Part shown: in pieces, positions 1 through 6,767 of the stretch
Layout: every line of letters begins with the position of its first letter
Numbering within the stretch: the first letter of the stretch is position 1
Assembly: GCA_002353525.1 (NCBI GenBank)
Contig: DEJV01000038.1
Span: 7,189-35,121 of the forward strand
Origin: Prevotella sp. UBA2739
GTDB lineage: Bacteria; Bacteroidota; Bacteroidia; Bacteroidales; Bacteroidaceae
Length of the DNA: 27,933 nucleotides
Direction of reading: 5' to 3'
The notes under the pieces: generated by a model
Seen by the model: only the letters and a program-made list of their open reading frames with translations
Databases searched by the model: none
Told to the model about the DNA's origin: nothing
Program-made: the position numbers and the translations under genes

Positions 1-779
1 TTCATGCCCAGGTCTTCGGCCACCTGCATGAGACTCTTGTTGGTGATACTGGGCAGGATGCTGGTAGACTTCGGTGTGACATAGGTGTTGTCCTTGATGC
101 CGAAGAAGTTGGCAGCACCGCACTCGTCCATGTACTTCTTCTCTTTGGCGTCGAGATAGAACTCGCAGGCATATCCCTTCTCGTGAGCCAGGTTGTTGGC
201 AAAGAGACTGGCAGCATAGTTTCCGCCCACCTTATACTTACCTGTTCCGAGGGGAGCAGAACGGTCGTAATCGCGAACGATGACATAGGGATTGGATGAG
301 AATCCGCCCTTGAAGTACGGGCCCACCGGTGTGACAAAAATCAGGAAGCAATACTCCTTGGCGGGATGAACACCCACCTGTGCGCTCGTACCAATGAGCA
401 ACGGGCGTATGTAGAGTGTGGCACCGCTCTCGTAGGTGGGAATCCACTCCTGATTGAGGCGCACCACTTTCTTTACCATCTCGGTGAACAACTCTGTAGA
501 TACCTCAGGCATCATGATGCCGCGGCAAGTACTCTGCAGACGGGCAGCATTCTCGTCGACACGGAACACGCGCACCTTCCCGTCGGGGCAACGATAAGCC
601 TTCAAACCCTCGAAAGCCTCCTGTCCGTAGTGCAGACAAGTGGCAGCCATGTGCAGTTTGAGATATTCGTCGGAGCAGACCTCAATCTCGCCCCATTTAC
701 CGTCACGATAGTAGCAACGAACGTTGTAATCGGTTTTCATATAACCGAATGACAGACTTGACCAATCAATGTTCTTCAT
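1..779 (-). CDS. ilvE: Branched-chain amino acid aminotransferase, 5' part (runs off window)
   Basis: PLP-dependent class IV transaminase that makes or breaks down leucine, isoleucine and valine by exchanging the amino group with 2-oxoglutarate in the cytoplasm. I translated this frame from the sequence: 259 complete codons are present and the 3' end lies beyond position 1 (the full-length family is about 340 residues). It starts MKNIDWSSLSFGYMKTDYNV. Diagnostic segments are LHYGQEAFEGLKAYR (about residues 49-63), IRPLLIGTSAQVGVHPA (124-140) and GTGKYKVGGNYAAS (178-191). K183, just before VGGNY, is the expected PLP-binding lysine, and DECGAANFFGI is the typical region that follows. The ATG at 779 is the first methionine and lies about 50 bases below a good promoter. 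The family assignment is firm; substrate preference within branched-chain acids is from family knowledge. Confidence 0.95.
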   Translation of the reverse strand, partial: MKNIDWSSLSFGYMKTDYNVRCYYRDGKWGEIEVCSDEYLKLHMAATCLHYGQEAFEGLKAYRCPDGKVRVFRVDENAARLQSTCRGIMMPEVSTELFTEMVKKVVRLNQEWIPTYESGATLYIRPLLIGTSAQVGVHPAKEYCFLIFVTPVGPYFKGGFSSNPYVIVRDYDRSAPLGTGKYKVGGNYAASLFANNLAHEKGYACEFYLDAKEKKYMDECGAANFFGIKDNTYVTPKSTSILPSITNKSLMQVAEDLGM

Positions 780-827
780 AATAAATGGTGTTTATTAAAA
801 GTTGTTGTGTATGATTTGAATTTTGTG

Positions 828-859
828 CAAAAGTAAACATTTTATTTGTTATCTGCAAG
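828..859 (-). promoter_or_regulatory. Predicted sigma-ABfr promoter of ilvE
   Basis: Reading the minus strand, TACTTTTG at 835-828 matches the Bacteroidota -7 box (TAnnTTTG). CTTG at 859-856 lies exactly 20 bases upstream as a near-match to the -33 TTTG. The -33 box and spacer lie inside the last codons of xseB, so ilvE can be transcribed independently of the operon above it. Confidence 0.7.
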
Positions 860-1036
860 AATTTTCTGAATTTCCTCATCGGTCTTAGTCAGTTTATCCT
901 TACAAAACTTGATGAGTTCTTGTGCACGTTTCAGTTGCACGCTCATCTGGTCGATGTCCAACTCGTCGTTTTCCATCTTGCCGACAATCTGTTCAAGTTC
1001 GTTGACAGCTGCCTCGTAGTTGATTTCCTTACTCAT
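842..1036 (-). CDS. xseB: Exodeoxyribonuclease VII small subunit
   Basis: Small subunit of exonuclease VII, which degrades single-stranded DNA in both directions; several XseB chains bind the long helical tail of one XseA. The 64-residue length is normal. The sequence shows the family pattern: EAAVNELEQIVGKMENDELD at residues 8-27, then a second helix with QLKRAQELIKFCKDKL. The start overlaps the end of xseA by 8 bases, the usual coupled arrangement in this pair. The 3' end carries the ilvE promoter. Assignment is secure from sequence plus neighbour. Confidence 0.93.
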   Translation of the reverse strand: MSKEINYEAAVNELEQIVGKMENDELDIDQMSVQLKRAQELIKFCKDKLTKTDEEIQKILADNK

Positions 1037-2387
1037 ATACTTTTGATTTAATGATTCCTTTTTCCAAACGGGTCTCTATCTCGTCGCCCGCACGCAGGGC
1101 GGCCGCATCGCGGACGGCACGGCCATTGTGCAGGGTGATGCTATAGCCACGACTCAACAGTCGCTCCGGATTGACGGCCTCGGCGCGCTGAGCCAACAGT
1201 TCCAGCCGGTGTTGCTCTTGCATCAAGCGCCGCCGGGCAGATGTCTGAAGCGAAGCGAAACACGACTCCAGGCGGAGCCGCCGGTGCTCGATGTGCTGGC
1301 TCTGCGCCATCACCAACTTATTGAACAGCATGTCCAGCCGCGCCTGCTGACGCGTCTTGACCACAGAGAACAACACCGGTATCTGACTGGACAAGCGGTC
1401 GAGTCGCAGTTTCTCCAGCTGCATGCGGTGCTGCACATAGCTCACCACCGCATCGCGTGCGTCGCTGATGCGCTCGTCCACCTTCCGGAGATGGTCGATG
1501 AGGAATGCAGCGGCAGCGGTGGGCGTTTTCACCCGCATGAACGACACCATGTCGAGCACACTCTCGTCGCGGTCGTGTCCGATGCCGGTAATGATGGGCA
1601 ACGGGAAGTTGGCCACATTCTCCGCCAACGCCAATGTGTCGAAGCCAGAGAGGTCGCTGGTGGCTCCCCCACCCCGGATGATGACCACGCAGTCGAAAGG
1701 AGAGGTGAGAGAGGAGGAGGGAGAGGTGAGAGATGAGGGGTGAGAGGTATCCGTTTGGTGATAGATGCTGTTGAGTGCTGCGATGACGCTTTGCTCAACG
1801 CCCTCGCCCTGCATGACTGCCGGGAACAGCTGGGTATGGAACTGATAGCCATAGGCATTGTCGGCCAACTGATGGCAAAAGTCGCCATAGCCGGCAGCAT
1901 TGGCACTCGAGATGACCGCAATACGCTGTGCAAACATAGGGAGCGAGAGTTCTTTCTGCAAGTCGAACACGCCCTCTTCCTTCAACTGGCGGATAATCTC
2001 CTGCCGCTTGCGGGCCATGTCGCCCATGGTGTAGGTAGGGTCGATGTCGGTGACAACCCATGAAAAGCCATAGTTCTCGTGAAACTGGGCATAGACCTTC
2101 AGCAACACCTTCATGCCGGCATGCAGCCGCTGACCGGTGACTCGTTCGAAATGGGGACGCAGCAGCATCCACGTGTTCTTCCAGCATCGGGCCGACGCCC
2201 GTGCAATGGGAGTGTTGGAGCGTTCGTCCTTCTCTATCAGGTCGAGGTAACAGTGTCCGCCCCACTCCTTGGCTTCCGACAACTCAGCCTCCACCCAATA
2301 TTCATTGGGCATCACCGTCTCGATGGCATCACGCACCAGCGAGTTCAGTTCGTAAAGAGACAAATGCTTCTCGGTCACAATTCTCAA
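1029..2387 (-). CDS. xseA: Exodeoxyribonuclease VII large subunit
   Basis: Catalytic subunit of exonuclease VII, a cytoplasmic single-strand nuclease used in repair. It has 452 residues: an N-terminal OB-type DNA-binding domain (about 8-115), the catalytic core with IRGGGATSDLSGFD (237-250), GIGHDRDESVLDMV (268-281) and KTPTAAAAFLIDH (287-299), then the long coiled tail that binds XseB (300-410) and the closing LLSRGYSITLHNG. Residues about 212-230 are a Ser/Thr/Pro-rich insertion encoded by a short repeat. The start is unusual: TTG at 2387, immediately after an in-frame TAA, both inside a 7-bp repeat array; GTG at 2378 is an alternative. It lies 10 bases below the S8 protease gene, in the same operon. 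Confidence 0.93.
   Translation of the reverse strand: MRIVTEKHLSLYELNSLVRDAIETVMPNEYWVEAELSEAKEWGGHCYLDLIEKDERSNTPIARASARCWKNTWMLLRPHFERVTGQRLHAGMKVLLKVYAQFHENYGFSWVVTDIDPTYTMGDMARKRQEIIRQLKEEGVFDLQKELSLPMFAQRIAVISSANAAGYGDFCHQLADNAYGYQFHTQLFPAVMQGEGVEQSVIAALNSIYHQTDTSHPSSLTSPSSSLTSPFDCVVIIRGGGATSDLSGFDTLALAENVANFPLPIITGIGHDRDESVLDMVSFMRVKTPTAAAAFLIDHLRKVDERISDARDAVVSYVQHRMQLEKLRLDRLSSQIPVLFSVVKTRQQARLDMLFNKLVMAQSQHIEHRRLRLESCFASLQTSARRRLMQEQHRLELLAQRAEAVNPERLLSRGYSITLHNGRAVRDAAALRAGDEIETRLEKGIIKSKVYE
1690..1750 (-). repeat. In-frame low-complexity repeat inside xseA
   Basis: Imperfect short repeats of GAGAGGTGAGA type (plus strand) encode a Ser/Thr/Pro stretch, SHPSSLTSPSSSLTSP, between the helix ending NSIYH and the conserved strand FDCVVIIRGGG. 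As I recall E. coli XseA, there is only a short connecting segment here. The reading frame is intact, so this is a tolerated expansion rather than a break. Confidence 0.7.
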
Positions 2388-2414
2388 TTATCAATTGTCA
2401 ATTATCAATTCTCT
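2380..2414 (-). repeat. 7-bp TAATTGA-type array between S8 protease and xseA
   Basis: Read in the direction of transcription this is a run of NAATTGA units (GATAATTGACAATTGATAAT and flanks). The S8 stop codon TGA and the xseA start TTG both fall inside it. The same word array occurs at 13998-14034, 15421-15474, 18951-19004 and 27873-27899, with weaker forms at 19637-19668 and 25866-25900. Confidence 0.8.
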
Positions 2415-3843
2415 TCAGTATTTGGTATGCCTTCATCATGTCGGGCACACCATAGCCATAGACATCGTCGGGCATCGCATATTTGTCGGCACTCTGAATG
2501 ACGGCCTGAATCACCTCGAAGGCTGTCTTGCCGGGGAAGGCCTGCCACAAACAGGCCACCATGCCCGCAACCAACGGTGCCGCAAACGAGGTTCCCATGT
2601 CCTTACTGATGGTTCCTCGCCCGGTAATCACCGCCGTAGGACTGCCCAAAGCCATGACGTCGGGCTTGATGCGCCTGTCGGCTGTGGGACCGATGGCGCT
2701 GAAGGGCGCATTCTTACCGTTCGGGCTGACTGCTCCCACCGTGATAATATCCTTGGCATCGGCAGGAAAATTAATTTTCTTCCATGTGCCCATGCCTTCA
2801 TTCCCCGCGCTGTTGACCAGCACGATGCCCTTGTGTGCCAGAAGTGATGCGGTATGCGATATCAAAGTCTGCTCGCCATCCTGCTGCGCATAGGTGTGGT
2901 CGGCTTCCTTATCGTCGAATCCATGAAATCCGAGAGAACTGTTGATGACATCAACACCAACCGAATCGGCAAATTCGGCAGCAGCAGCCCAAAAATCCTC
3001 CTCTATCAGATTCTCCGTATGGGCATCCTCGCACCGGAGCAGCCAATAACTGGCCTGCGGAGCCGTACCCACAAACAGATTGGGCACATCCACAGCCATC
3101 GTGGAGAGGACCATGGTGCCATGATCCATTTCCTTATATACATCTTTCGACGATGGAACCACAAAATCGCGGGTTCCCTCCAACTGTATCTTCTTCATGG
3201 CAGGAATCACATCGGCATTCATAAACCCGCCATCGAGTACGGCAATGGTAAGGCCACGCCCTCTGAAGCCCGAAGCATGCAACTGCTGACCGTTGAGCAT
3301 GGCTATCTGTTGTTCGGCCGCACCATAGACATTGCTGGAGAGCGTATCCCAACGGTTGAATTCCGTACGGTAGTTGGAACGGACAGACTTATTGATAGAA
3401 TCGGGCGAGGTGAACACTTTCACCATTTTCCTGACAAACGGCAGGTTCGCCAAAGAGCGGAATTGTCTTTGCGATTTTCCCTTCGCCACCACGGTGTTGT
3501 TCCAACGGCTCCGGCTCACCACCTCAAGTCCTGCGGATTCAATTTCCCGGACATAGACCTCGCTGACGGGCAAATCGGTAGAGTCGACAGCGACAGCCTG
3601 TCTGCTTCTGCGCTTCAGCGCTTTGGCAGAGAGAAATTCCTCGGGCTGTTCCAGACGATAAGGTGTTCCGTGTTTGTCGGTCAAATACAGTCGGTACATC
3701 ACGCTTTTCCCGCCGGGGAACCTGACCATTTGTGCTTTGTCGGTACCCTTGGCCCACACTGATGCAGACAACAGACACAACCCAACGGTTATGACGGAGC
3801 CTAACAGATGACGATTGAACGAAAAGCCCATCACCCTATTCAC
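2398..3843 (-). CDS. S8 family serine peptidase (subtilisin-like), secreted
   Basis: Subtilase predicted to act outside the cytoplasm. It has 481 residues with an N-terminal signal peptide (hydrophobic LLGSVITVGLCLLSASVWA, about 13-31). A prodomain-like region (35-150) precedes the catalytic domain. All triad motifs are present: D204 in IAVLDGGF, H241 in MDHGTMV and S419 in GTSFAAP, with oxyanion N348 in NSAGNEG. There is no C-terminal sorting domain, so a periplasmic or lipid-free secreted form is more likely than type IX secretion (inference). The listed start is GTG, overlapping the upstream hydrolase stop by 4 bases; ATG at 3831 (M5) would give an equally good signal peptide. The stop lies inside the TAATTGA array. 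Substrate unknown. Confidence 0.9.
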   Translation of the reverse strand: MNRVMGFSFNRHLLGSVITVGLCLLSASVWAKGTDKAQMVRFPGGKSVMYRLYLTDKHGTPYRLEQPEEFLSAKALKRRSRQAVAVDSTDLPVSEVYVREIESAGLEVVSRSRWNNTVVAKGKSQRQFRSLANLPFVRKMVKVFTSPDSINKSVRSNYRTEFNRWDTLSSNVYGAAEQQIAMLNGQQLHASGFRGRGLTIAVLDGGFMNADVIPAMKKIQLEGTRDFVVPSSKDVYKEMDHGTMVLSTMAVDVPNLFVGTAPQASYWLLRCEDAHTENLIEEDFWAAAAEFADSVGVDVINSSLGFHGFDDKEADHTYAQQDGEQTLISHTASLLAHKGIVLVNSAGNEGMGTWKKINFPADAKDIITVGAVSPNGKNAPFSAIGPTADRRIKPDVMALGSPTAVITGRGTISKDMGTSFAAPLVAGMVACLWQAFPGKTAFEVIQAVIQSADKYAMPDDVYGYGVPDMMKAYQILKRIDN

Positions 3844-4874
3844 CTTTTCAGTTTTGCTAACCTCTTATATTCTTTTTTCGTCAACCGCATGAAAGAGCCA
3901 TGCTGTGGCCCGGTCACGCCTTCAATGTCGACAGGCGAATTGAAGTTGCGCAGATACTTGTCGGCCTTGCAGATGCGATAGTGCTTGGGGTTGCTGGAAT
4001 ACTCGATGTAGGCCACACGCCACTCGTCGTCGCCAATGAGCTGGAAGGCACTCGAGCCCTCGCACTTCTTGTTGCCCTCAAAACTCACATAGTCGTCTTC
4101 CAGAGGCTCGCTCCATGGACCGGCCAGATGTTTGGCCGTGGCCGTATAAATGCCAGGCTTGCCCCCTTCTTTCTTGATGAGCATGTGGTAGAGACCGTCG
4201 CTCGCAAGATAGTTGATGTCGGCATCGATGGTGGCATATCCCCAGTCGAACAACAGGCGGGGCTTGGTGAGCTTGGTAAAAGTCTCGTCAGCATACGAAT
4301 AATACATGCGGTCGTACTTTTCCTCAGCACGGTTCCACAGCGAATAGTAGATCATGTATCCGCCCTTCCGGCCATCGTTCCACACGTAATTGGGATCCCA
4401 GAAAATCTGTGGCGCCCACACGCGATTTACCGTCGACCAGTCTTTGTAGATGTCGGGCGACTCGGGGTCGCAGAAGATGGACGGTCCCTTGCGGAAATCG
4501 AACGTCACCGAGTGCCAGTTCACCAGATCGTCGCTCGTGAGCAGATCAATACCATAGTTGTCCCACTTGTGCGACTTGGCCACACACATGTCGGTTGTAA
4601 CCATCAGATAGCCCTTGCCATCGTGTTTCCTGCAGATGAATGCATCGCGCGTGCCTCCCTCAATCCGGGCATGCTCCTTCGGATCGAAGATGGGGTCGCC
4701 ACCCAGCACATCCTGATAGTGATAGCCATCGCGGCTCAGCGCATAAGCCGTCCACTCTCCCTTGTCGCTCATGTGGCAATAAAGGTAACCATAGGTTCCC
4801 TTCTGCAAGTTCTGTGCTCCGGCCGTGAAAGCCATTGCCATGGCACAGAAGATGGTCATGATAATTCTTCTCAT
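3840..4874 (-). CDS. GH43-like five-bladed propeller hydrolase, secreted
   Basis: Predicted glycoside hydrolase of the GH43 type (arabinosidase/xylosidase fold). It has 344 residues with a signal peptide ending near TAGAQ (about residue 20). Features typical of the fold are VWAPQIFWDPN (152-162), YMIYYSLWN (173-181), TATAKHLAGPWSEP (244-257) and HGSFMRL (325-331). Candidate acidic residues are D77 in GTRDAFICR (base), D217/D219 in TIDADINYL (pKa modulator) and E272 in KCEGSSAFQL (acid); these are placements by motif, not proof. ATG at 4859 is an alternative start. It is first in a four-gene operon with the S8 protease, xseA and xseB and has a near-perfect promoter. No SusC/SusD pair is nearby, so the glycan target cannot be inferred from context. 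Confidence 0.8.
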   Translation of the reverse strand: MRRIIMTIFCAMAMAFTAGAQNLQKGTYGYLYCHMSDKGEWTAYALSRDGYHYQDVLGGDPIFDPKEHARIEGGTRDAFICRKHDGKGYLMVTTDMCVAKSHKWDNYGIDLLTSDDLVNWHSVTFDFRKGPSIFCDPESPDIYKDWSTVNRVWAPQIFWDPNYVWNDGRKGGYMIYYSLWNRAEEKYDRMYYSYADETFTKLTKPRLLFDWGYATIDADINYLASDGLYHMLIKKEGGKPGIYTATAKHLAGPWSEPLEDDYVSFEGNKKCEGSSAFQLIGDDEWRVAYIEYSSNPKHYRICKADKYLRNFNSPVDIEGVTGPQHGSFMRLTKKEYKRLAKLKR

Positions 4875-4897
4875 ATTGCTGATACTTTATTTTTGCG

Positions 4898-4929
4898 CAA
4901 AAGTAACCATAATAATTGGGATGGCCAAA
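4898..4929 (-). promoter_or_regulatory. Predicted promoter of the GH43-S8-xseAB operon
   Basis: On the minus strand TTTG (4929-4926) and TACTTTTG (4905-4898) are separated by exactly 20 bases, a full match to the Bacteroidota -33/-7 consensus. The expected start of transcription is about 15-20 bases before the ATG at 4874. Confidence 0.8.
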
Positions 4930-4935
4930 TTTATT

Positions 4936-4967
4936 CTTGGTCATTCAAAAAGAAAAATGTAATTTTG
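4936..4967 (+). promoter_or_regulatory. Predicted promoter of the M15 peptidase gene
   Basis: CTTG at 4936-4939 and TAATTTTG at 4960-4967 are 20 bases apart, a near-perfect -33/-7 pair. Its -33 box is only six bases from the -33 box of the divergent GH43 promoter, so the two promoters are back to back. Confidence 0.75.
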
Positions 4968-4993
4968 CAATCGCTAACAGAAAGAATGTAGGA

Positions 4994-5722
4994 ATGAAAC
5001 GGAAAACAATCATCTTGCTGGCTGTGCTCCTTTTGACATGCGTCAGCGCCATGGCACAGAGAGGGGCCGACGATCTGCAACGGATCATCCGATGGGAAGC
5101 CGGTGCGGAGGTGACCGCGCGCACCGTCGACACGTATGGCGTGGACCATTGCTTCACGGCCCAAGCCATCAGCGAGGGCATCTTCAGACGCATCAACGGC
5201 AAATCGTATCGGCAGAACCCGCACGTGGCGCTTACCGACCTGCGCTACCTGAAGGTGTTGCACTACGACCGAGAGGGAAAAATCCGCTTGGGAGAGATGA
5301 TTTGCAACAAAGCCATCGCCCAGGACCTGGTTGAGATTTTCCGCGAACTGTATGAGCATCGCTACCCCATTGAGCACATGCGCCTCATTGACAATTACGA
5401 TGCCGACGACGAAAAGAGCATGCGTGCCAACAACTCGTCGTGCTTCTGTTATCGCACCATTGCTAACTCTGCCAAAATCTCGAAACATGCCCGTGGACTG
5501 GCCGTCGACATCAATCCGCTATACAACCCTTACTACCGTCGTTATGCCAACGGCCGGGTGGTGGTACAACCATCAAACGCCACAGCCTATTGCAACAGGA
5601 GCAAGAAGTTCCTTTACAAAATAGATAAGAATGACCTTTGCTATAAGCTTTTCGTCAGCCATGGCTTCACATGGGGCGGAGCGTGGAAAAGCATGAAAGA
5701 TTATCAGCATTTCGAGAAGTAG
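4994..5722 (+). CDS. M15 family zinc peptidase (D,D-carboxypeptidase-like), exported
   Basis: Probable periplasmic peptidoglycan-related zinc peptidase of the VanY/M15 group. It has 242 residues from the ATG at 4994; an upstream in-frame start at 4916 is rejected because it would place the promoter inside the gene. The signal peptide is MKRKTIILLAVLLLTCVSAMAQ. The zinc ligands are visible as H165 and D172 in SKHARGLAVDINP and H239 in DYQHFEK, with WGGAW just upstream of the last helix as in the M15 fold. The middle part (LIDNYDADDEKSMRANNSS) resembles the substrate-cleft segment of M15 enzymes. It stands alone with its own promoter and no clear terminator. The family is secure; the exact bond cleaved is not. 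Confidence 0.87.
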   Translation: MKRKTIILLAVLLLTCVSAMAQRGADDLQRIIRWEAGAEVTARTVDTYGVDHCFTAQAISEGIFRRINGKSYRQNPHVALTDLRYLKVLHYDREGKIRLGEMICNKAIAQDLVEIFRELYEHRYPIEHMRLIDNYDADDEKSMRANNSSCFCYRTIANSAKISKHARGLAVDINPLYNPYYRRYANGRVVVQPSNATAYCNRSKKFLYKIDKNDLCYKLFVSHGFTWGGAWKSMKDYQHFEK

Positions 5723-5801
5723 AGCATCCGCCAACAGCGACAATTTGTTGCAAAGTGGGTATGTTTTGTTGCATCGAAAAGATTTATTATGCAAAATACT
5801 A

Positions 5802-5830
5802 CTTGATTTCTTTTTATTTTCATAACTTTG
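5802..5830 (+). promoter_or_regulatory. Predicted promoter of the AraC-type regulator
   Basis: TAACTTTG at 5823-5830 is an exact -7 match. The best -33 candidate is CTTG at 5802-5805, 17 bases away and therefore shorter than the usual 19-21. This implies an untranslated leader of roughly 115 bases before the ATG at 5954, long for this window. Confidence 0.55.
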
Positions 5831-5844
5831 CGTACAAACCTCCA

Positions 5845-5867
5845 ACCTGCATCCATGGCTGGCAGGT
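5845..5867 (+). other. Small hairpin in the leader of the AraC-type gene
   Basis: ACCTGC (5845-5850) can pair with GCAGGT (5862-5867) around an 11-base loop, shortly after the predicted transcription start. It is short and could be chance. A six-codon ORF (ATG at 5907 to TAG at 5927) also lies in this leader. Confidence 0.3.
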
Positions 5868-5953
5868 GAGTTTTCATGGCATTATCTATACCGTGAGAGA
5901 GTGGAAATGAATATAAACAAGGTTTAGTGTGATTGTTCCTAATTAAGAAACGT

Positions 5954-6439
5954 ATGGCAAATCAAGACGAACTAAGAACATTGGTAATCAACGCTGTTTG
6001 CGAGGAAGACAACAACGACTTGGCTTTGCAGAAAATGCTAGATGCTCTGAGAAACATTATATTAGAGGAAAAGAAAGACGGCACCGAGGTCACAAACGAA
6101 GACGTGATCTTGGTGAGAAATGCCTTGACCATCATTAAAGAGAATGTGGACAACGCAGACTTCAGCGTCGACGATCTGAGTGCCAGACTGGGCATGCACC
6201 GCACCAACCTCTACCGGCGCCTGAAACAGGCATGCAACGAGACCCCTATCCGACTGATTAGAAAGGTGCGCATGGAAAAAGCTTATTATCTGTTTATGCG
6301 TGAACCGATATATGTGTCGCAAGTGGCCTACAGTGTGGGCTACCGCTGTCCGAAGAATTTCTCACGACACTTCAGGGAGCACTTCGGCTGCTATCCTCAC
6401 CAACTGCTGAAGAGACAAAAAACGGAAATAGACCAGTAG
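5954..6439 (+). CDS. AraC-type transcription regulator, DNA-binding domain protein
   Basis: Cytoplasmic DNA-binding regulator of 161 residues from the ATG at 5954; a TTG start seven codons earlier is possible but weaker. The C-terminal 100 residues form the AraC double helix-turn-helix: DFSVDDLSARLGMHRTNLYR (first HTH), then RKVRMEKAYYLFMREPIYVS and QVAYSVGYRCPKNFSRHFRE (second HTH), ending CYPHQLLKR. The N-terminal 60 residues are helical and charged, with no cupin sensor and no receiver or transmembrane segment, so it resembles the DNA-binding end of a hybrid two-component regulator standing alone. Target genes are unknown. The stop TAG is followed after two bases by a 12-copy repeat array. 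Confidence 0.87.
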   Translation: MANQDELRTLVINAVCEEDNNDLALQKMLDALRNIILEEKKDGTEVTNEDVILVRNALTIIKENVDNADFSVDDLSARLGMHRTNLYRRLKQACNETPIRLIRKVRMEKAYYLFMREPIYVSQVAYSVGYRCPKNFSRHFREHFGCYPHQLLKRQKTEIDQ

Positions 6440-6441
6440 GT

Positions 6442-6633
6442 GCGAGGAAAGAAGGATACGAGGAAAGAAGGATGTGAGGAAAGAAGGATGAAAGGAAAGG
6501 AGGATGCAAGGAAAGAAGGATGAAAGGAAAGGAGGATGCGAGGAAAGAAGGATGCGAGGAAAGAAGGATGCGAGGCAAGAAGGATGAAAGGAAGGAAGGA
6601 TGCGAGGAAAGAAGGATGAGAGGAAAGAAGAAT
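6442..6633 (+). repeat. Twelve-copy 16-bp tandem array
   Basis: Twelve adjoining 16-base units with consensus GCGAGGAAAGAAGGAT, each starting 16 bases after the last (6442, 6458, 6474 and so on to 6618). Variation is mostly in the first three bases (GCG, ACG, GTG, GAA, GCA, GAG) and in a few G/A changes. The array begins two bases after the AraC stop codon and runs directly into the stem of a terminator. The period is not a multiple of three and no protein is predicted. Confidence 0.95.
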
Positions 6634-6669
6634 GCCGTTATCTCATGAGGAGGGATAACGGCATTTTTT
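6631..6669 (+). terminator. Intrinsic terminator after the AraC gene and array
   Basis: A perfect 12-bp stem, AATGCCGTTATC (6631-6642) with GATAACGGCATT (6654-6665), an 11-base loop and six T residues at 6664-6669. It lies about 190 bases after the AraC stop because the repeat array sits between them. Confidence 0.88.
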
Positions 6670-6709
6670 GTAAAGAAAGAAACTTGAGAAAAAGATTACG
6701 CACCCGTTA

Positions 6710-6741
6710 TTTGCTTATCACAGAAAAAAAGTGTAACTTCG
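6710..6741 (+). promoter_or_regulatory. Predicted promoter of the MATE-to-acyltransferase operon
   Basis: TTTG at 6710-6713 and TAACTTCG at 6734-6741 are separated by 20 bases; the -7 box has one mismatch (C for T). The first gene starts at 6768, giving a leader of about 20 bases. Confidence 0.65.
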
Positions 6742-6767
6742 CACCGAATTATCAGGTTGAGCATCGA

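Noticed and set aside
2854..3762. A 302-codon plus-strand frame opposite the S8 protease
   Set aside because: Antisense to a protease with an intact catalytic triad; composition typical of a shadow frame.
3900..4991. A 363-codon plus-strand frame opposite the GH43-like gene
   Set aside because: Antisense shadow of a gene with a signal peptide and consensus promoter; no domain seen.
6442..6633. Possible CRISPR array
   Set aside because: The repeats are 16 bp and directly adjoining, with no spacers and no cas genes nearby.
6600..6767. Upstream start for the MATE transporter
   Set aside because: It would include part of the 16-bp array, the terminator and the promoter; the conserved MATE N-terminus begins at the ATG at 6768.
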